Positions 46,482 through 59,493 of a stretch of 64,000 nucleotides of DNA are shown here, piece after piece. The number at the start of each line of letters is the position of its first letter. The stretch's first letter is position 1. The notes beneath the pieces are model-generated. The model saw only the letters and a program-made list of their open reading frames with translations. It was not told the DNA's origin and made no database searches. The position numbers and the translations under genes are program-made. The DNA comes from Nematostella vectensis (lineage: Eukaryota > Cnidaria > Anthozoa > Actiniaria > Edwardsiidae), in the NCBI RefSeq assembly GCF_932526225.1, contig NC_064041.1:4211046-4275045 (forward strand), in the 5' to 3' direction.

Positions 46482-47653
46482 GGTGGTACGAAAGGCAAAC
46501 AAGGCAAATATGCGCTCAAATTACCCTAAATTACAAATTACAGTTATGAGGCTGCTTTTGGATAAAAGTGATGGAAACTTTTACAACAAACAGATACGTT
46601 ATCCAACTTCATGACAAAATTCCAGAAAAATTCCAGGAATTCGGCTAATTAGCGCAGGCTGTCAATTAAGCCGAAAATGCCTTTTTTTTCGCTCTAGAGC
46701 GGACGCGTTTCAATGTAACCCAACATGAATTCAATATATAATACCTAAGGATAAAAAACAGAGTGCGCCAAAAAAAATTGAAATGCAAGAAATTAGTTGC
46801 GAAAAATCAAAATTCAAGTTTCGCTGGAGATTATTCAGTTTTTGATTGCCAAGTTTCAGTTCGATCGAATAATTCCTGATACAGATAGAGCGTATTTTGT
46901 GAGTCTATGTGTCTTTGTCTCGAGTTGAATCCAGCCAATTGAGCGCATTTCTTCGCCTCATTCCTCCGGAACTTACTCAAATGCTCGTGGTGTTAACATC
47001 TTGTATAACCTGAGCCTGCTGTATCGAAACAGCGGAAAAACATTCAAAATACACGCTAAAATGACCATATATGAAGCTCTATTTTTCCCGCGCAAAACCA
47101 ATCACATGCCGTTCTGGAGACGTCGCACAGCAACTGTCACAGAGAACAATAGAGTCCAGCACTCGGGTCATGACCTGCAGAGCTTTATCGCCACAGATTT
47201 GTTTAAATGCAGTTTCTGCTAGCATAATGTGTAACAAAATTAGTTGTTTATATTCAACAGCTTCAAAATTAATTTATATTTTGAGAACAGCGAAGGGGCG
47301 AGAAGATCGAACGCACTGTTGTTATGCCCGAGCGGCGTGGCACAGCAGCAATATGTGAAATCGGAGAACTTCTGATGACAAAACTTCAATCATTTCCTGG
47401 GAATCGTGACTTTGGAAAGGGGATTTGATAAATATGTGTCAAACTAGCTTCATGGGTCCACTTTGTTGGCCATTGTTTTCGAAGCTTGTGTATAAAGTAT
47501 TGGCGCAAAACTTTACTTCACAACGCAACTTCGATTTAGAATATCTCGAAACCGAAACCACTAAGACGCTCGAATTTTCAGGACTTCATATTAATCTTAT
47601 ATGCAATCGACTGTAAAAATTTAAAGGCAAGTTGTCTTTCCTTTCGTACCGCC
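46482..47653. mobile_element. TTAA-flanked MITE (piggyBac/Kolobok type)
   Basis: GGTGGTACGAAAGG at 46482-46495 and CCTTTCGTACCGCC at 47640-47653 are inverted with one mismatch, and TTAA lies directly outside both (46478-46481 and 47654-47657). The length is 1172 bp and no transposase is visible, so it would depend on a partner enzyme. A TTAA target duplication is used by piggyBac and Kolobok; the terminal bases do not decide between them. Confidence 0.8.
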
Positions 47654-47657
47654 TTAA

Positions 47658-48142
47658 AGACGAAGCTCGGATGATGTCACTGACTCTGTCACTGAGAATA
47701 AGTCAAGTCAACCATACAAAGTTCTATGGGTTTGAGAGGAATACAAGAAAATGACTGTGTATGTCCAAGGCAGCCAAATTCCGACTAAAGACAGACAAGG
47801 AAAGATAATGAAGACTGGTAGAAGAGAAGACAACCGTAATGTTGTTGGGCTACAAAGGAAACAAGAGAAAGCTCTTCTCCCTGACAACCGTCCACTTGCG
47901 GAACATGATGGTCCCTAGAGAAATGTCTGCTGAAAAACCAGAAACGAAAGGGGAGATATGTATCATAAAGTAACCCTTAAATGCTAAGAAAATGGTTGGG
48001 CAAGAGAGCTTACCCAAAAAGGTCTTGAGAGGCCCGTCAAGCCAGTCCACTATCTCTGTTATACTTCCTAAAAGACTACAACACTTGAATCGGGACATTT
48101 AAAAAAACTTTTGTAGAGATCTGCCTCCCATAGGATGACTAG
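47658..48142. other. No gene recognised
   Basis: May be further decayed BEL/Pao sequence, given the relic that follows, but no motif is certain. Confidence 0.4.
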
Positions 48143-48271
48143 CAAGTCCATCGCTTCCTCTGGAGAGACCTAGACAACTCAAAACCACCAGCTTTATACG
48201 CCCTACAGAGAGTCACCTTTGATGACAAACCATCACCAGACAGCATATTGTATGGGGTGGAAATCGAATGA
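48143..48271 (+). pseudogene. BEL/Pao reverse transcriptase relic
   Basis: A short open piece reads VHRFLWRDLDNSKPPALY and then LQRVTFDDKPSPD, the wording of BEL/Pao reverse transcriptases just upstream of their catalytic core. It ends at TGA. Nothing else of that element is clear nearby, and it differs from the BEL copy at 50503. Confidence 0.65.
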
Positions 48272-48919
48272 AGAATATTGGCTAAGAAAATTATATTTAC
48301 CCTACTTTTAGTTTTTTTACTCTCTTCATTAAGAGAATTGAAGATTGTTACTTTAAAACAACTAAACATGCTACAGAAACCTGGAAACCATTTTGTGAAA
48401 GTGAGGAAATATTTATTTCAAGATATATGGCCCACATCACGTCATGTCAATTTTGCTCTTGTTTTTGCCTGGTCGATCAGACAATGTATAGTTATGACGA
48501 TTTTACACAATTTTCACTCGTACAAAAAAAAACCTTCAGTTCCTGTCCATTCGATGACATGTTTGCGGTACCTCGCATATACCAAAGCCGTAGGAGAAAG
48601 TCAGCAGGAAAAAAAACGAGCAAGACAAAGGTATTTCGAGAAGGATTCCTTCCTGACAAGACGATTAGAGGACGAAGGACTCACTTACAGTCCGCAGAGC
48701 AGAACTGTGCCGTCGATTCATGGCTAAAGCAAGATGCACTGAGCCTATAAAATATATAATACAATCTGGGACTGAGGTCGCCCATGGTTATTCGCTAAGG
48801 GGGGGTTGCAGCCGTTTGGATAAATCAGTTGGTGTAACTGAAAGGTATAATAACTTTATCACAATTCGTTTCCAGTAGTTATTCCAGTATTTATTTATAC
48901 ATTGTTAAGTGTAGTGTGC

Positions 48920-49001
48920 ATCGGCCGACATACTGTAATTTAGCTTATGCTACAAAAGTATGAATAAACGATTATTATTATTATTATTATTATTATTATA
49001 A
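48920..49001 (+). mobile_element. LINE 3' end with (ATT)n tail
   Basis: TACTGTAATTTAGC..ATGCTACAAAAGT..AATAAACG followed by about 10 ATT units. It resembles the 3' terminus at 22494 but has a different tail unit. The upstream body was not recognised. Confidence 0.6.
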
Positions 49002-50497
49002 GTACAGATAGCGATAGCAAGGATTATTAGATAGTTTTAGCGCTATCTGATCTTACGCTAATATTTACTCAAACATCGCAAGTGTTCCAATTTTACATAG
49101 AGCTATAGATGGGTTATCTAGTAACTAGACAAGAGACGCAAGGAAATAAGCAGTTACTCATCAGCTCTATGATATGGTTAATTTAAGGATCATGTTATAA
49201 AGTAATCTTCGCAGTTTCTCGAACATGGAATACAAATAATAGAAGTTCAAATGTTTTCAAGAATAATAGAGAATGTTAATTTATAGAAATTATCGAATTA
49301 TTAAATAGGATTATCATTAATATAGATTCATACCCTCATGTTACAATTGCGTTCTTAAGATGGGAATATTTTGCTTCCAGTTTGCTACATATAAGGCAGG
49401 AGATAAATTCAACTAAACTAGGGTTCATCTTTTTTCCAGGAGTTCCAATGCAATGCAGTTTACCGGAACAGCAGACCAGTACACTCAGAAGACCATAAGG
49501 GAACTTTGAGAAGCTTTCGGTGTGCCCTTCTAGACACCACCTTAAATTTCCTAACAGTAAAAAGGGAGAAGCAGGAGATGCTGAGTCAGTGAGATTGGGC
49601 TTTGAAAGCAATAAAAAGGGTTTCCATTTGGACAAGACAATCATATTCTGCAACACATTAGTACATTGCAAATGTTACAAACTGGTTAATGATGCATCTC
49701 GGGAATCACGCCACCATTCAGGATCAAGAAAGTGATAATGCTGTTTGATAGGAAACTATCATTCTCTAACTCTAGACCAAAACAAGAAGAGACTAACTGA
49801 ATCATTAAAGGAAAATGGGTTAAACGGATTGCAGTTGCTACGACTGGACTGCATGGGTGCAAATTTTTCAAATGTAAGAACTGAGTTGACGTTTAGAAAG
49901 ACCTCGTAACTTCGATCAAGGAGAAGCATCAAAATGGCCTTGCGATCCTCCCTTTATTGATCAGAATTGAGGCTCGGGATCTTGCAAAGACGAAAAATGC
50001 AAGACAAGGCTTCCCTTTGACTACGAGGAGAAAATCACGCGTGGATGGGGTGACATAGACATAGTCATTTACCAGTCATACTTAGGCAATTTCCGTCCAC
50101 ACTGTCATCGCTAGGCTGAAAGATGCCCTCCTCTTGACATCACGCAGGCTAACAGAAGTCCCAGGGCGCACATATGCCTTGTCGTTTATGCTTGTCGTTT
50201 ATGTCTTTCGTCTGTTCTTACAACAGAACAGTGACTGGCCCAAGTGCCTCTTTGCTTTGATGCTGTTCGATCGTTTGGCTCTTCCACTCTAGCTCTTCGT
50301 CTAGCTTCGGGGTGAAAGATCGTGATTCAAAGTCCTTGTTCGGAACTTACATACATACTGGGAAGATGTGATACATGTTACACTAAGATGCAAGGAGGAT
50401 GGGCCGTTGTATGTCTTAAAGTGTGAAGATCACACGGGCAAGGAACCGCTACTACATAGGAACTTGCTTTCCCTGAGTACCTTCAGGATACAGCACC
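49002..50497. other. No gene seen
   Basis: Some open frames (for example 49520-49735) lack family signal. It may contain old transposon sequence beyond recognition. Confidence 0.5.
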
Positions 50498-50502
50498 TGT
50501 TC

Positions 50503-51146
50503 TGTTATGAACATTGAAAATACAAAAAAAGAACATTGATTTAAATTCAACGGATTAGATAATTAAGATAATTGTTTAGTTAAGTTACCGCGGCTTCCTC
50601 TACTTTGAGCACAGCCGCCCTTCCCTATAATAAGACTGATAAGATTTATTGTAGTTTACGCATTTCCCTCTGAGTAAGAGTTCAGGAATGCGGCACGTCC
50701 TACTTTAGGAAACGTCCCACCTGCCTATAAATTATAGTACCAATTTAGCAATCTTTAAGAGTTGAGCAGAATAATCGAAAAGAGAAGAGTTGAGTTGAGA
50801 GCCAGAGAAGCAGAGTTAGAGGAGTCAGAGTGGAGTTTGAAGAGTTACAAGCTTACTTGGAGTTGTATTTCTTTAAGCCCCGGAGACAAGATCAGACGTA
50901 AGTTGAATTTGTAAATATTGATTTCGCCTTTTTGTGATTTACAGAACTGCCTGTAATCCTTAGCTTTTTATCCTTTATTTGTAAATTGTTAATTTATAGT
51001 TATCACCGCATGTGTTCGATAGTTGGACGAGTTGATTGTAATAAACGCTGTTAAATCAAGATTGGATGACTGTTCTACTTTCAGGCTGACACTAAAACGA
51101 GCCCACTGCACACTTCCCACAAGTCGCTGCTTTGGAACCGCTTACA
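50503..51146 (+). repeat. 5' LTR of BEL element
   Basis: Starts TGTTATGAACAT and ends CGCTTACA. It contains a GA-rich stretch (AGAGTTGAGCAGA...) and AATAAACGCTG near its 3' end, a likely polyadenylation signal. Confidence 0.88.
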
Positions 51147-51203
51147 GTGATAAGTCTGGTAGAAAACACCGTTGGAATGTAGGCCCTTTCAAGTTTATAC
51201 TGA

Positions 51204-54200
51204 AATGAGCGAGAGAGGAGATCCCGAACGCCACGGCGCTGAGTCAAATTACATGCCGAACCACAAAAATGACGCAAACAGCAAAACACGATCGGGCGTA
51301 GAAGTATCGAAACAAAAGCTCCCTTGCGTTATCGAAACGTCTAAAAGTCTAAGCCAAGATAGTAACTTAGATATAGTTTTGCACGACCTCACAACTGAGG
51401 TGCAACAATACGGGACAATTATGCAACAGAGCTGCACGAGCAAAATATTAACGGTGAACGTGGACACGAGGTCCAACTCACCAAGGAAAACGAAATCCTG
51501 TAACTAGCTTTTAAAGAAATAGAGAGACTTAAGTATATGATAAGTGTTAAGCACAACGGTAAAGAATTTGATGCGAATTCTGAGCGCTCGTTTTGATCGT
51601 CGCGATCGTCCAGATCTAGAGGAAGTAGCGCCCGCATGAAAGCTTTAGCAGAGGCGAGGAAGCCGAATATGCACACATTTTGGCCGAAAAACAAAAGGAA
51701 CTCGCTTTACTAACTGCAGACAAAAACGCGACATTAGCCAAAGCAAAACTCTATGCGATAGAACAAGCGATAAACGAGGAGGAATTTCGGAAAGGGCCCG
51801 TAGAAAAAAACGAATGGAGAGAACATCACGGGACAGTCAGGCCATTCCTCCCCGCACTCGAAAGCGATAGGCCAAATGTACGCAACGCCATAGGGCCCAA
51901 AAACACACCCAAACCACACACCATGTCGTCATTCCACCTCCCACGGTCAGAGAACGTACCAAAAGAATCAACAACGCTTTGCCCTACCCAGAACACATAG
52001 AACCCCAAGACACGATGTTTACCAATCAGGGCCATGACAAAGACGTCAATTACCATCCCATCATATCAACACCTGATATGATACAGAGACATCACGCATA
52101 GCCAAGTAATATATTCGCTAACGACGGTCAATAACCAAATAGTAACGAGCTTAGCACGTCAACACTTACCAATTTCTGAGCCCATTATATTTGACGGCGA
52201 CGCCACGCTATTCCAGCCTTCAAAGCTATGCTTTCTGATGCGATAGTTTCACCGACCCAAGAGATAAACTATCTAAGAAAATTAAACAGCAGGCCCCCGC
52301 AAGCCCTGGTCGACAATTATAGAAATAGATTCCATTATCCCGCCATGCTACTTGGGCAACTCTGGGTCGAATTAGAGAAGCGCTTTGGCAGTCCCGCGAT
52401 AATAAGCAACTCGCTCCTAGAACGACTGAAAATTGCCGCCCGCTTTAGTGAAAACCAGCCAGAAAAATTGCAACAGTTTGCCGATCTCTGCGCTGACGTC
52501 GAGAGCCAAGTCGAACAACTACCAAGCCTTGCCTGCCTTAATTTTGCGAAGGAGATGCAGCCGGTAATTAAAAAGCTACCAAAATCTATATGTGCAAAAT
52601 GGGAGAAAGAGATAGGGAATTTCTCTGACGCTAACGGCGGCGCTTACCTCCCATTTGAGGCGCCGATGGCCCTAGAGAAGTCTACTACCTGTTCACATGC
52701 AGCAACGAGAGAGCGAAAGAGTGGTAGACGAGTTACAGGCATCCAGGCTCGATCAGTTAGCGGAGCTGCATTTTCGCTGCCTACACTCGTTGTGTGTGAC
52801 GTTATTCCAGGGGACAAGCTCGAGATCCCCACACCTGAAATGGCGAGGAGCTTCCAGCGCCTTAAACCAATCGCCGACCAGATGTTAAGTTGAGATGCGC
52901 CAGAACTACTTAAAGTGAGAGAGTTCAAGAATGGCCCGGGAGGAGCCACATGGGCACAGCGACTGTGTGTGGGACTAGCCTTGGATGGACCATCAGCGGC
53001 CAGATGTGCCTCGATTTCCGAACAGTCCCACACACATCCTAAGCCGCCACACCCATGTGTCCAACCATATGCTACAGGAGACCGGGGAGATGAAACGAGA
53101 GTACCTTGGGTTCATAGGAAAAGTCCTCGAAAAAGGACACGCCTCCCCCATTCCCCACGATGAGCCCCCGCCAAAACCAGGCAATTCCTGGTACCTAGTG
53201 CACTTCGCAACCTATCACAACATTGAACACACCTTAAAAGTAGTTCTTGATAGCAGTTGATAATTTCAAGGAATCTCACTGAATAAAGTACTTAATGAAA
53301 AACCTTATAGGCGTATTGATGCGTTTTCGAAAAGAAAACACTGGTGTCATGTGCGCAGAGAATAAATGTTTCACTCCTTTCTTGTCGACCCCTCTCACAA
53401 AGATTTCCTCCGCTTCCTGTAGTTTGAAGAGAACACAGCCGGAAACAGCCCCAGCCCAGCGATAGCCACATACGGCCTCTGTAGAACTGCGGCGGATGGA
53501 GAGGAGGAGTATGGCAAGGAGGCAAAGAATTTTATCTGCCGCAACTTCTACGTCGATGACGGACTGGCTTCGCTTCTAACAGCCCAACAAGCGATAGATC
53601 TAGTTAAAAAACACAAGCACCCTAGGCTAACCTCAGACTCCACAAGGTCGTATCCAACTCGGTAGAATCCATGGAAGCATTCCCCGCTAAAGACAGAGCA
53701 AAGGATTGCGTGACCTTGACCTGCGTCAAGACGTCCTAGAGATGGACTCTCGAGGGAAGGAAAATACTACAAAAGCTATTGCTTATGGGTAAACAAAAAA
53801 GCAAAGACGACTCCCCATGTCATGGGACGACCTGCTCCCCACCACGATGAAAGACTGATGGGCAAGATGGAAAGACTCGCTCTCAGACCTCCAAAATGTG
53901 TCGGTACCCCGCTGCTACCACCCAAAAATTTTTGCCACTGTTTCCACGGCAGAACTACATGTGTTTTCAGATGCGGGTCAAGGCGCGATCGGGACCGCCG
54001 TTTACCTCCGACTCGTGAACGAATTGAAAAAGGCATCCGTCTCCCTAGTGTATAGCCAAGCCAGAGACGCACCAGCAAATCCAACCATCAAACCCAACCA
54101 GCAAACCACACCTAGAGCTATGTGGAGCAGTCCTTGCAGTACAAGCCGAACAAAAGGTTATGAAAGAGATCGACATCGAGATATCCCAAGTCAAGTACTA

Positions 54201-54400
54201 AAACGACTCGAATGTAGTACTCAGTTACATAAAGAATGAAAGCCGGCAATTTTATGTCTATGTAGCCAACATTCAACAGAGAAAGCTTGTCTAACTGACT
54301 AGCCGCAGCCCCTCTCACCTGCGATGCTTCTAAGCACGAAAGAGCGCCCGACTGGACCTCTTCCAGGCCGTTTCTTACCCACAGACATCTACGCACGTCG
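51204..54400 (+). pseudogene. BEL/Pao gag-pol, decayed
   Basis: ATG 51204 opens a gag-like start that soon breaks. Recognisable pieces on the plus strand are a DUF1759-like gag part (near 52180-52670, with HLPISEPIIFDGDATLFQ and a region on RFGSPAIISN), the start of pol (IPGDKLEIPTPEMARSF near 52815; KVREFKNGPGGATWAQ near 52912), reverse transcriptase (WYLVHFATYHN near 53194; FICRNFYVDDGLASLL near 53535) and an RNase H-like part (FATVSTAELHVFSDAGQG near 53930). Frames change repeatedly and stops are common. I do not see an integrase. Non-functional. Confidence 0.82.
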
Positions 54401-54490
54401 CCGTGTTATCCGTGCAGATGATGACAAAGAGAGCCAATAGTAGGGTAGAGTAGAATAGAATAGCAATGATTGAAATCCTTGGGCTAGGAA

Positions 54491-55029
54491 TGTAATGAAC
54501 ATGGAAAATACAAAAAAAGAACATTGATTTAATATCAACGGATTAGATAATTAAGATAATTGTTTAGTTAAGCTACCGCGGCTCCCTCTATTTTGAGCAC
54601 AGCCACCCTTTCCTATGATAAGACTAATGAGATTTATTTTAGTTTACGCATTTCCCTTTGAATAAGAGTTTAGGAATCTTTAAGAGTTGAGCAGAGAAAT
54701 CGAAGAGAGAAGAGCTGAGTTGAGAGCCAGAGAAGCAGAGTTAGAGGAGTCAGAGTGGAGTTTGAAGAGTTACAAGCTTACTTGGAGTTGTATTTGAATT
54801 TGTAAATATTGATTTTGCCTTTTTGTGATTTACGGAACTGGCTGTAAGCGTTCGCTTTTTACCCTAAATTTGGGAATTGTTAATTACTTCGTAGTTATCA
54901 CCGCATGTGTTCGATAGTTGGACGAGTTGATTGTAATAAACGCTGTTAAATCAAGCTTGGATGACTGTTCTACACTGTGGTTGACACTACGAGTCCACTG
55001 CACACTTCGCTGCTTAGGAACCGCTTACA
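54491..55029 (+). repeat. 3' LTR of BEL element
   Basis: Same ends as the 5' LTR. It lacks about 70 bp (around the GGAATGCGGCACG part) and about 36 bp (around AAGCCCCGGAGAC), each at short direct repeats. Confidence 0.88.
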
Positions 55030-55332
55030 TGTTCATCAACCACGTACATGTTCATCAACCACGTACACGTTCATCAACCACGTACACGTTCATCAACCAC
55101 GTACATGTTCATCAAGCACGTACATGTGCATCAAGCACGTACATGTTCATCAACCACGTACATGTTCATCAACCACGTACATGTTCATCAACCACGTACA
55201 TGTGCATCAACCACGCACATGTTTATCAACCACGTACATGTCCATCAAGCACGTACATGTTCATCAAGCACGTACATGTTCATCAAGCACGTACATGTTT
55301 ATCAAGCACGTACATGTTCATCAAGCACGTAG
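55030..55332. repeat. 19-bp minisatellite, about 16 units
   Basis: Units TGTTCATCAACCACGTACA with AAG/AAC and other variants. The array begins exactly at the second TGTTC target copy of the BEL element. All three frames are open across it, giving meaningless repetitive peptides. Confidence 0.92.
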
Positions 55333-55570
55333 GAGGCATATAAGCACCTGACAGCGCAACCCTATAGTGAAGGGAAATGGCAGCTTAGAGAACAGTGACA
55401 TTGAATGCTCAGATGGATTTGTTGAGGCAATACCTCCTCTAATGGTTGGTGAGGGGAAGCAGAGAGCAGCTAGAAGTCCTACACACACCTTTATGCCCTC
55501 CCGAGATACAAGAGATGAAATCTACAAGTCACGCGGTAGACTGCGTGACCACAAGACCTCAGAAATGAAG

Positions 55571-58257
55571 TCTTTGCAGCATGCCCCGGCGTCGTCAATC
55601 TACATTAGCAAAAGTCTAACGAAAATAAATCCTTATTCAAGAAAGCCTTAATCTGCAGAAAAGACCTCAAGTACGACTTTATCTGGACTGTCAATGGAAA
55701 GAGTTTCCTTAGAAAGCACACAGACATTAATTTACACGATGAAAGCTCCGAGTATGAGGATTCTTCCCAGGAGGAGTTTTTGCCAAGCCAGAGTAAAGTC
55801 CAAAAACTCTCGAACGACAGCTATTTGTCGCTAAATCATCGCAGCTAACAAATCTTGTTGATCAGGTCAACCGTAATTCTCGATGTGCTACACCAGGTTG
55901 CCAAGGTACAACATAATTTTGGTTTGCATGCTTTGATTTTGACTGTTATTGATTGACAGGCAACGGCGTCCTTGCATTGTAAAACACTCACTAGACGATG
56001 TTGTTTGCACTGTATAAGCTTACATAAAGCAAGAGACTCCAGGTCCCTGACCCTCATATTACCCTTCATATTATAATTCCAAGCTAAACATATTGAAAAA
56101 AAAAAGAACTATTGCATATAATTTTCTAGTAAAAAGGCAAAAGAAAATCGATCATTCTAATTCCATCCTGACCATTATACTCAGATATTGATATACTGTT
56201 TTTTTTTTAGGCATATTGATTCCAGCAAAGATAGATACTGTTGGCCTTGGTGGAACTATAAATGTTCTTTATGTTTGTAATGGCTGCACCAACAGACGCT
56301 TGAGTTTTGAAGGATCATTGGCTGTTGAAGGTTCTCGTCGCACTGTGGTTGGTCTGGCCCTTGCAGTGGGGTTTATTGTTACTGGACATGGATTTTCTAA
56401 ATTCCAGAAAACACTGAACAATTGCCTTGGGATACCCGCAATTTCCAAGAACAGATTTTACGAGGTGATTAAACTGATATATCCCCACATTGAAGAAATC
56501 GTAAACGAGATGTGCGAAGATGAAAAAGAAAAAATGAAAAAGACGAACAGTGTAGATCTTGGGAGCTGAGACCGTGCTGTCGTTACGTCAGACGGGGTTT
56601 GGCACAACCGTGGACACTTCAGTAAAAATGGGTCATTCATTGTAAAGAATTATATGACCCAAGGGCTTCTGTGGTATGGGAACAAATCAATGAGGGGAGA
56701 AATAACTGAGGAGGAAGAGGGTGAGGAATTGTACCACGGCACGGCCAAGTCTATGGAAGGAGTTCTTGCTGAGGAATGCTATGGACAGGCAAAAGAAGAA
56801 GGGTGTGATATTATTTGTGTTTGGCAGGATGGGGACTCTTCTTCAAAGAAGTCAGTTCATAATGTCTATGGGGAGGAACCCCCTCAAAGAGTATACAAGT
56901 GTGGTGGGCATGTGGGTAGATCCCACGGGAATAATCTGAAGGACTTTGCCAAGCAGAAGGCATTCACCAGTACCCATATTTCTAAATGGAAAGAACTGTT
57001 TCCAGAAATGGAGAACTTGAAGTGCCATTGCACACGCCATTCAAAGAACTGTGGTTGCTTTTCAAAGCAGTTTCTGAAAAATGCTAGAGTTAACCATTTT
57101 TGCTGTTTGCAGCAGTGTGACTCTCCCGAAGAATATGCTAGACGCATGAGAGCATTGAGCCAGCACCATGTTGTTGATAAACACTCTTGGGAGGGAGGGA
57201 ACTGTGGTTTCCATCCAGAAACAGTTTGTTCATGTGGAGAATGCAAAGACGAATTTGAGTTGAAATGTGAGGGAATACCATATTCGACAAAAAACAAGTT
57301 GTCGTGTCCATTTCATCTCTTGGCCTACCAACTGGAGTGCGAGCTACGAGTTGCTGACGCGAAATCAGTAATACATCCTGAGATGGGCCGTGGCCATTCC
57401 AATCAGTGTGAGGCTCATTTCAACGTGCTTCCCCATTTTCGTGCTAAAGACCAAAGTCTCAATAGGTAAGACATGTAACAAAATATAGAAAGCAGACAGA
57501 ATCTGGCATCATTATAAATCACCTATGCTAAAGGCACTATTTTAGAACATCCACTAAACAGTTTCAGTGAATGAATTGTGTTAGTATGAAAAATTATGCC
57601 CTGGACAGTTGTTTCAAAGGAAGGGTGCCTTGGGTGGAATAAGAAGTGGGATAAGTAATGAAAGATTCAATTTCATGCTTTTCGCTACATGTGTAACATA
57701 CCAGTGCCCCCAGCCTTGTTTTAAATTAGTAATAAATACATAATAATTTAATAATAATTTTATTATTTATATAGCGCAAAATTCATTATCTATGTGATCT
57801 AATGCGCATTGGATGTTTCCCAATTTAGGTTGCACTATATTACATCAACAAACTGTGGGTTGGCCCAGGGAATATGACATGGTGCTGGGAAAATCGTGGT
57901 AAGGAATACCACTGGATAAAGGACCTTTACACTCGACTTCATCTGCCTGTGCTTCCTTCCATTGAAAAGGCGCTTGATAAAGCAACTGAGGACAGGATGA
58001 ACCACCTCATGAAACAAAAGACAGAGGCAGCCAAGAAGCAGCGAATATGCAATAAGCAAGCAAGACAGGAAGACCAGGAAGAGAGAAAGAAGTGGAACAA
58101 AAGGCAGGCAGTGCTGCATACATATGGCACTGAAGATGATGACGAGTTAGATAATGATGATCCAGCACTGATAAGAGAGGCAGAGAGCATGCAATCAGCC
58201 ACCCACCAGCGCACTTCTCACAAGGACTGTAGTGAGAATCCCAAAAACAAAGAGTAG
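55571..58257 (+). pseudogene. Mutator-like transposase gene, nearly complete (copy 2)
   Basis: The first exon (to 55905) has SLFKKALICRKDLKYDFIW, similar to the C-terminal domain of baculovirus FP proteins found in many retroelement proteins, then a frameshift near 55820 and SQLTNLVDQVN with the first half of a zinc ribbon. An intron at 55906-56210 joins in frame to give CATPGCQG...CNGC. Exon 2 has TSDGVW near 56610 (first Asp), WQDGDSSSKKS near 56822 (second Asp), CGGHVGRSHGN, two Cys-rich clusters, and GRGHSNQCEAHFN near 57382 (Glu). An intron at 57466-57828 precedes exon 3 with EYHWIKDLY. Lesions: TGA at 56567 and a shift near 57868. It is a different subfamily from copy 1, with all three catalytic residues kept. 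Confidence 0.8.
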
Positions 58258-59493
58258 AATTACACAACATGTTCAAGTTTATTATACACTTTATACAGCA
58301 TACAAAATATGATAGATGTTCTAGTCAAGTTTATACATGAAAATGAGGCTGGTCAGTGTCAGACATTTACATGTTTTTCAGTTCTAGTCTTGGTTCTTTT
58401 TATCTAACACAGACATAACTAAAACTAACAGAAAGCCTGGGGCTGGTTTTTGAGGAAGATATTGATTTTAAAATAGTTTTATTATTTTTTTTTAAACATT
58501 TTATGATAGAGTAGTTTTAATAAACCTGTGAAACAAAGAGTGACAGGTGCTAATGCGTCGATAGTAAAGGGAAGACAAAAGCAAACAAAGGAAATAGAGC
58601 GTAATAAAGTGTTATACGCTAAAGTGTATTTTATGGGTTTTTTGAAAACACTTTTTTATAGAAAAGTAACTAATAAAATGTAGATAAATCAATAAAAATA
58701 GACAAAAAGAAATGGGAATTATTGCTTACCCAATTTTCAGTACACCAGAAACGTACATTTTTTTATTGTTCAATTTTAAAACTTGCCTGATGAATTCTGA
58801 TAAAACAACTGGTTCATCTTAGCACGAACAACAACATATGTACAGTGATTTTGGCATAGAATACATATTGAATAAAAATATAATTTGAATACTCTTATTT
58901 ACATTGTTACTTTTCACTTGTTGTAATAATATATGTGATTACAGAAAATACCAAAAGCTGCTATTAATAATAATCATATCGTAATGATTCCAATGAGTGC
59001 TCATTCAATGATACGGGGCTCTTGTGTGTGTTTATTTCATTCTCAGCGGAGAGAGAAAAACAAGGTCGATCTTTTACGAAAAACTGAAACAAAATTACTA
59101 AAGGTTGATACGTTACTACTTTTAGACGTATTTGTATGGAAGGGCAGAGTGCTCATTGGGAAGGGGGCGATAATTCTAAAAGACAAGGTCGAGAGGGGGC
59201 GCTTATTCGAATCATTACGTTTCTACTTCGTCTTTGGCCACTTTGCCTCGGCCAAAAGTGCAATGTTGATCTTGTATACCTAAAAAAATAATAACAAAAA
59301 TACATGGGTGAATACGAATCCAAGGATACCGAAGCCGCATTATTTTTACAATGAAAAGAAAAATAATAAACAACTGTCATGTTATTGGCAGGGTTTGAGG
59401 AAAAACACAAAAAGATGAGAGACTTTTTGTTGTTCACTTAAAATCTAATGACACTTAACTACATTTGATTAGAGTTTTTCAGGCGAAACCTAC
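58258..59493. other. No gene seen
   Basis: AT-rich. A GGGGGCG..GACAAGGTCGAGAGGGGGCG stretch near 59164-59203 looks like a dispersed repeat. Later exons of the minus-strand gene at 59494-59747 could lie here, but none is recognised. Confidence 0.5.

Larger units (their letters stand above)
50498..55034 (+). mobile_element. Old BEL/Pao LTR retrotransposon
   Basis: LTRs at 50503-51146 (644 bp) and 54491-55029 (539 bp) share most of their sequence but differ by two deletions in the 3' copy plus point changes. The direct repeat TGTTC flanks both ends (50498-50502 and 55030-55034). The internal part carries decayed BEL gag and pol. Differences between LTRs and many lesions show an old insertion. 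Confidence 0.88.

Noticed and set aside
54918..55351. Three overlapping frames with HVHQPRT-like repeats
   Set aside because: A 19-bp unit is not a multiple of three, so all frames rotate through the same peptide. It is a minisatellite.
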